DNA from: Trametopsis cervina
Lineage: Eukaryota > Basidiomycota > Agaricomycetes > Polyporales > Irpicaceae
Length of the DNA stretch: 64,000 nt
Direction: 5' to 3'
Assembly: GCA_022385755.1 (NCBI GenBank)
Contig: MU278379.1
Coordinates: forward strand, 62,001 to 126,000
Shown: positions 59,938 to 64,000 of the stretch, piece after piece
Position numbering within the stretch: position 1 is the first letter of the stretch
Layout of the letters: every line of letters starts with the position of its first letter
The notes under the pieces: model-generated
Told to the model about the DNA's origin: nothing
The model's input: only the letters and a program-made list of their open reading frames with translations
The model's database searches: none
Translations under genes and position numbers: made by a program

Positions 59938-60433
59938 ATTGGTAGTATTTGAGAGGGATAGCTTGAGGCTGGCTCTCGTGAGATCCAGCGGGGCTGTATA
60001 TATACCCTCGGTCCCTCGGCTCTCGCCTCATCTGACGCTATCGATCACCGGAACGTACGATCTGGCTCGCACCGCTAGGGCCGGTGCAATACCGGCGACC
60101 GACTTGCGACCGTCCTAGTCGTAGTTGAGCCAGGTTAGACAAACCAGAAGGCACAACTATATAGACGTCGCTTTCTACTACTAACCCAAATCATTCACTA
60201 GAAGTGGATATCTATTGTTGAGGCTGCCCACTCAATATGAACACTTTGCCAGGCCTCGGCATACCGTGATGTCTTCAAGGAGACACTGCTGAAAACCTTA
60301 GGGGCGTAGCGGTCAGAACATATCATGACTACATGCCCAGGCGTAGTTTATATACTGTGCAGTACAACCATACAGAAATGTACAGAAATTATCGGTAAAA
60401 CATGGCCCATGATCTTGTGAGTGGCCTCGATGT
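59938..60433. other. Intergenic: aldo-keto reductase promoter and DUF6535 copy 5 3' flank
   Basis: 496 bp. It contains a TATA-like element close to the aldo-keto reductase gene; otherwise no gene recognised. Confidence 0.5.
59997..60004 (-). promoter_or_regulatory. TATA box of the aldo-keto reductase gene
   Basis: TATATATA, 60 nt upstream of the ATG at 59937 on the minus strand. Confidence 0.45.
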
Positions 60434-62968
60434 TCATAGATTCGTGGGCGCAACCGTTGGCGCCGCTGGTGGCTCGTCCTCAGGGTCCCAATAGTGCAGT
60501 GATGGCAGCGACCGTTGAAGGTGTTTTGAATGTTGCTGCAGATATTGTATCGCTCGGACACGTCGGGAGCGCTGCCTTGTGTCCCGGGAGCGTAGGAACC
60601 TCACCAGGTCAGCGATTAACTCATCACTGATGAGGTCCTCGCGTTCGGGCGTTTCAGCCCAAATCGTAAAGTCCCAGTCGTTGCTTTCGTCTTTGAGGAT
60701 CCACACCTCATCTAACTCGTCAATTCCTTTGAGAATAGAGGAAGCTTGCTGTGTTATGTCGCTTGGGGGACCAATTGCGTCCATCTTGTAGCGTTGCAAG
60801 ACAGAGTGTACCGTTTTCATGATGGAGCGGACGATGGGGAGGTGAATAGAGGCTAGAGTAGACTGCAAATTTGCGCTATCGTTGATGAACTCTCGCATCA
60901 ACACGATATGCCCGGAGAGAAAACGGAGAATGCTGGAATAGAACGCGTGGTCGATGAAGCCCGGTATCTTCTGTGCTTCAATCACATAATCTTGAATTGC
61001 TTTGCGTAAATTGTACAGCATGGCATCGGTCTCTGTACGATAGGACAGCACTTATGATCAGCCAGGAGTTCGTAGAGTAAAGCACAAGTGATGACTGACC
61101 TGCCAGGTGGAGCAGAGTGATCTGGAAGACGGACGTACAGTCTTCGTCAAAATGTAGTGAGTCGTATAAGAACCAGCCGAAATGCACCATGGTGTCCGGT
61201 CGTAGAAGAATCGCGCGGACAAGGACCTTGAGTTCTATATTGAAATCCCACGGATGTGTTTGTTCTTGCTCATTTGGTATGTAGCGGTGTTTGCACAAGA
61301 AGCGCATAACGTTATCATGCCATCTGCCCCAAGTGATATCATCCTTCACGGCAGCCAACATGCGACCTCTAAGGACTTCAGAAGTACGGCTGACCATGCT
61401 GGGGGACAGGCCGTCCCTGTGACGATCGAAGCACTCTTGCAAAGATCTGCATTCATGCTCATTGCGGCAAAAATGGACAATAAACAACCGATAGAGAGTT
61501 TGAAGAACTTCCGAGATGCTGAGTCTTTCAGAAATGTGGTCGAGCCTATCCACCAGATACATGACCAGATCGTCTGACTCCAGTCTGCGGTTTGCCTGGT
61601 ACAGCGGGGAATCTTGAATATCTCGAAACATTGGTTCGAATATGTCGTATACACGCAAGTAATTGGTGGCGGAGAAGCATCGCGCGACGGTGTTTGTTGC
61701 ATTCGCCGAGAGCGGGCATGGGAGTTGTGCGAAGAGTAGCATGAGGCTGTTCCACGACTGTGGGACCCATTTGATCGACTGACTGGATGTAAAGGTTTCC
61801 ACTTCTTCAAGAAGTATATCGGCGAACGAGTCCAAGAGAATGGTCAAGGTTCGGGGCGGGACGTTCTTCAACTCGAGGTTTACTTGGAACCATTCATCTG
61901 TGAAATGATAATCGTCCTCACGGTGGGGAAGACGTGACCGTAGAATATCCAGGAAAAGATCAAACCTTTCTTGAGAAGGTAGTGTTTCTTTTGCCGCGCG
62001 ACAGATCTTCGCTAAGAGCTCGTCGTCTCCCTGAGTTTCGGCAATTTCCATAAGGATTTCCGCATCCCGTTCTTTGCTGTCAGCCACATCGCTCTCTGTC
62101 GTACCGGAAGGAAGTAGCGCTCTCCTGATGGGATGGGTTGGCGGCTCGCGAAGCGCGGGCATCAAGGGCTTCAGAAGGGGGATCTTGTATGGGCAGCGAG
62201 GCGAGATGGACGGGGCCAGGGCGGTAAATAAGAAGAATAACGCCCACATAGCCACAAGAGGAATGGTAGTGTAGCCGATGCTCGTGTCGATGTGAAGAGT
62301 AAAGAAGCAGAGGCCGACAAAAAATAGGGCCAGAGCGAGCTGTATGATGAGAGGGAGTAGGGAAGCGATTCCATATACATGCCAGTCTTCGAGTCCTGGC
62401 TTTCGGAAATGACGTATCCGTAGACGTGCTTGAGGAGATACGTGTTTGACAGCAAGATACTCGCGTATCCATTGCTTGACTAAGATACCAAACGATGCAG
62501 TGATCAGCGCAAGTGTGAGACTGGCAATCCAGAGAACGTTGACACGTTTAGCGGTGAGCGAAAGTGCAGAAGATGAGCTAGCTGGGATAGCTGCCTCAAG
62601 GATGGGGGCGGTGGCGGTCGAGTTGATAAATTGTGAGGTAATTATGTATGATCGCATTTGACTAACGAGCTGGGTCAGCAGCCCGTTCGTCACGCTAGAG
62701 GAGTCGGACTGAGGAATAATGGATATAGCGATGAGGGCGGATAGTACAGCGGAATACAGACCGGCCTAGTGGGGAAATGGTAGATGAATTCTTCCCCGTT
62801 TCCGCATTACACACAAAGCCCACTCACGAATACAAGGATATTATCAATGTCTTCCTTGACATCTGCGACCTTCGTTAGATCCACTTCATGGATGCTCTTC
62901 GCTACAGCGGCCCATCCTGACTCCGCTGTTTTGAAGACGTTTGGAGTAGTTTCGAGGGCTTGGGGCAT
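60434..62968 (-). CDS. DUF6535 membrane protein, inverted copy 5
   Basis: 801 aa in three exons: 62968-62828, 62765-61100 and 61032-60434; phases close. The N-terminus reads MPQALETTPNVFKTAESGW and then AAVAKSIHEVD. The phase-0 intron after DIDNILVF and the phase-1 intron before ETDAMLYNLRKA lie exactly where array copies 1, 3 and 4 have theirs. Four hydrophobic segments are visible, including AGLYSAVLSALIAISII, LWIASLTLALITASFGILV and LALALFFVGLCFFTLHID. The tail after the RRVRAIQYL block is short (about 33 residues). No separate 40-nt first exon was needed, because an in-frame ATG lies in the exon, but an upstream exon cannot be excluded. It is transcribed opposite to the array, about 29 kb away. 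Function unknown. Confidence 0.82.
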
Positions 62969-64000
62969 CGCACGGCACGCCGTTTGGGATGTCGGCCACC
63001 TTTGACAAGAATGATGTGTGAGGAGGGTGATAACGAGTACTATTATATACTGCTGGTCGATATGAGATTTGTTGGCACCCTACCTGACAGATGTGCGCTC
63101 GGAGAGTGCTCAAAATATAGCAGATCTCGTAAGACTGCCGATGTGTGGATTTGGGGAGCTGATATTGTACCACGATTTCCACAAGGATGGGCCTATCAGA
63201 CAGGACGATGTTCTCGTTCATTCCTCCTTTCAGATATGAGAGCATGACCACGCAATACGCAGCTATACGAACTCTCGCATACATTCACAAACACAGTCCG
63301 CTGCGTCGCGGGCCACGCTTCTTTGCCCGTAGCCGTGGATGAATCTACCCCTCCTGGTGCATCAGATATGGAAGCACGGATTGGTACCTATAGTCTGGTC
63401 CCAAAGTTCCTCGTTATTCTGGGAATAAGACCATAGACAGGTCGACGTTCAGCCCTTCATGACAGGGTTGACGTGATGAACTTACAAAAGGGATATAGGT
63501 TTGACGTGTATCAACAGTAGTGGTGAACGATTACCTGCTCCGAAGGGAGCGCATCTGGGGGCGGAAACTAAAGCATTTCGAACTTCACATGCAGAAAAGT
63601 CTAGATTGCGAGTAGGAATCGATCCGCGCTATCCAGAAACTTTCCAGCGTGGGTCTGTAAGCGCGCAGCAGCCCGAAAGGAAAGTGATGGACGTACCGTG
63701 CCGAAAGCGAAGTTGTGGGTTCAAGCTCGCACACTCGTTCCATGTGACTTGACCCACACCAACCTAAATCAGCACTAATTCTGCGTGCTGAAGCTTCCTA
63801 GAGTGCTGTAAAGCACTAGCAGACACCCCAACCACAAAACGCAACCGCAAAATGATAGAGGAAGTGAGCAGAACGGGTTAGAATGAGCAGCGATGAGGAT
63901 GTGGCTGTGCCGGAGTATGAGAGGTGATTCTCAATGAACCGTAACTTTCAAATGGGGGGTCATGCTTAGCTCACTGTGATGCGTTTTCGACTCTTCTAGC
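62969..64000. other. Intergenic at window end
   Basis: No gene recognised. It should contain the promoter of DUF6535 copy 5. Any gene crossing the window edge is not visible from the sequence given. Confidence 0.4.

Noticed and set aside
63600..63740. Possible tRNA with a T-loop-like string near 63717
   Set aside because: The loop-closing pair is wrong and the T-stem does not pair; no acceptor stem is visible.
1..64000. Transposon, LTR, CRISPR, rRNA or prokaryotic features
   Set aside because: No transposase, reverse transcriptase, terminal repeats, spacer arrays or rRNA segments were recognised. The spliced genes show this is eukaryotic DNA, so bacterial feature types do not apply.

Overview
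The window is fungal nuclear DNA, almost certainly from an agaricomycete (mushroom-forming basidiomycete). Genes are split by short introns, mostly 45-70 nt with GT-AG ends and CTNAY-type branch sites. The window carries five copies of the membrane family DUF6535 and a DUF4470-MYND protein, both typical of Agaricomycetes. A polypore is plausible, but I cannot name the species. All gene models were built by hand from splice sites, reading phase and recognised protein motifs; exon lengths were checked to sum to whole codons.

Layout. 1.2-15 kb holds sugar and sugar-acid enzymes: a zinc polyol dehydrogenase (-), a divergent KduD-like SDR (+) with a 1.8-kb intron, and a bacterial-type D-galactonate dehydratase (+), with a p24/Erv25 cargo receptor (-) beside the last. 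6.9-12 kb is gene-empty. 15.5-16.6 kb (-) holds an unresolved multi-exon membrane-protein gene. 17.9-31.6 kb is a head-to-tail array of four DUF6535 genes: three intact and one clear pseudogene. 32.2-36.0 kb (-) is a 1196-residue DUF4470-MYND protein. 36.5-40.9 kb is a compact housekeeping block: RNA polymerase III subunit RPC31 (-), the divergent mRNA-export factor YRA1 (+) with a 668-nt intron, and the prenyltransferase alpha subunit RAM2 (+). 43.5-44.9 kb (-) is a disordered protein ending in a decapping-enhancer (PNRC/Edc-type) motif. 45-50.4 kb is gene-empty. 50.5-52.2 kb (+) is KGD2, the E2 of 2-oxoglutarate dehydrogenase. 53.5-59.9 kb (-) has a secreted DUF1996/triple-WSC protein with a GC-AG intron, a HAD phosphatase and an aldo-keto reductase. 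60.4-63.0 kb (-) is a fifth DUF6535 gene, inverted relative to the array.

There is no single operon-like pathway. The polyol dehydrogenase, SDR, galactonate dehydratase and aldo-keto reductase could all serve sugar, polyol or sugar-acid catabolism, but that link is inference. The most distinctive content is the DUF6535 family. Its exon-intron design is conserved across paralogues, its C-terminal tails vary in length, and one copy is decaying between intact neighbours.
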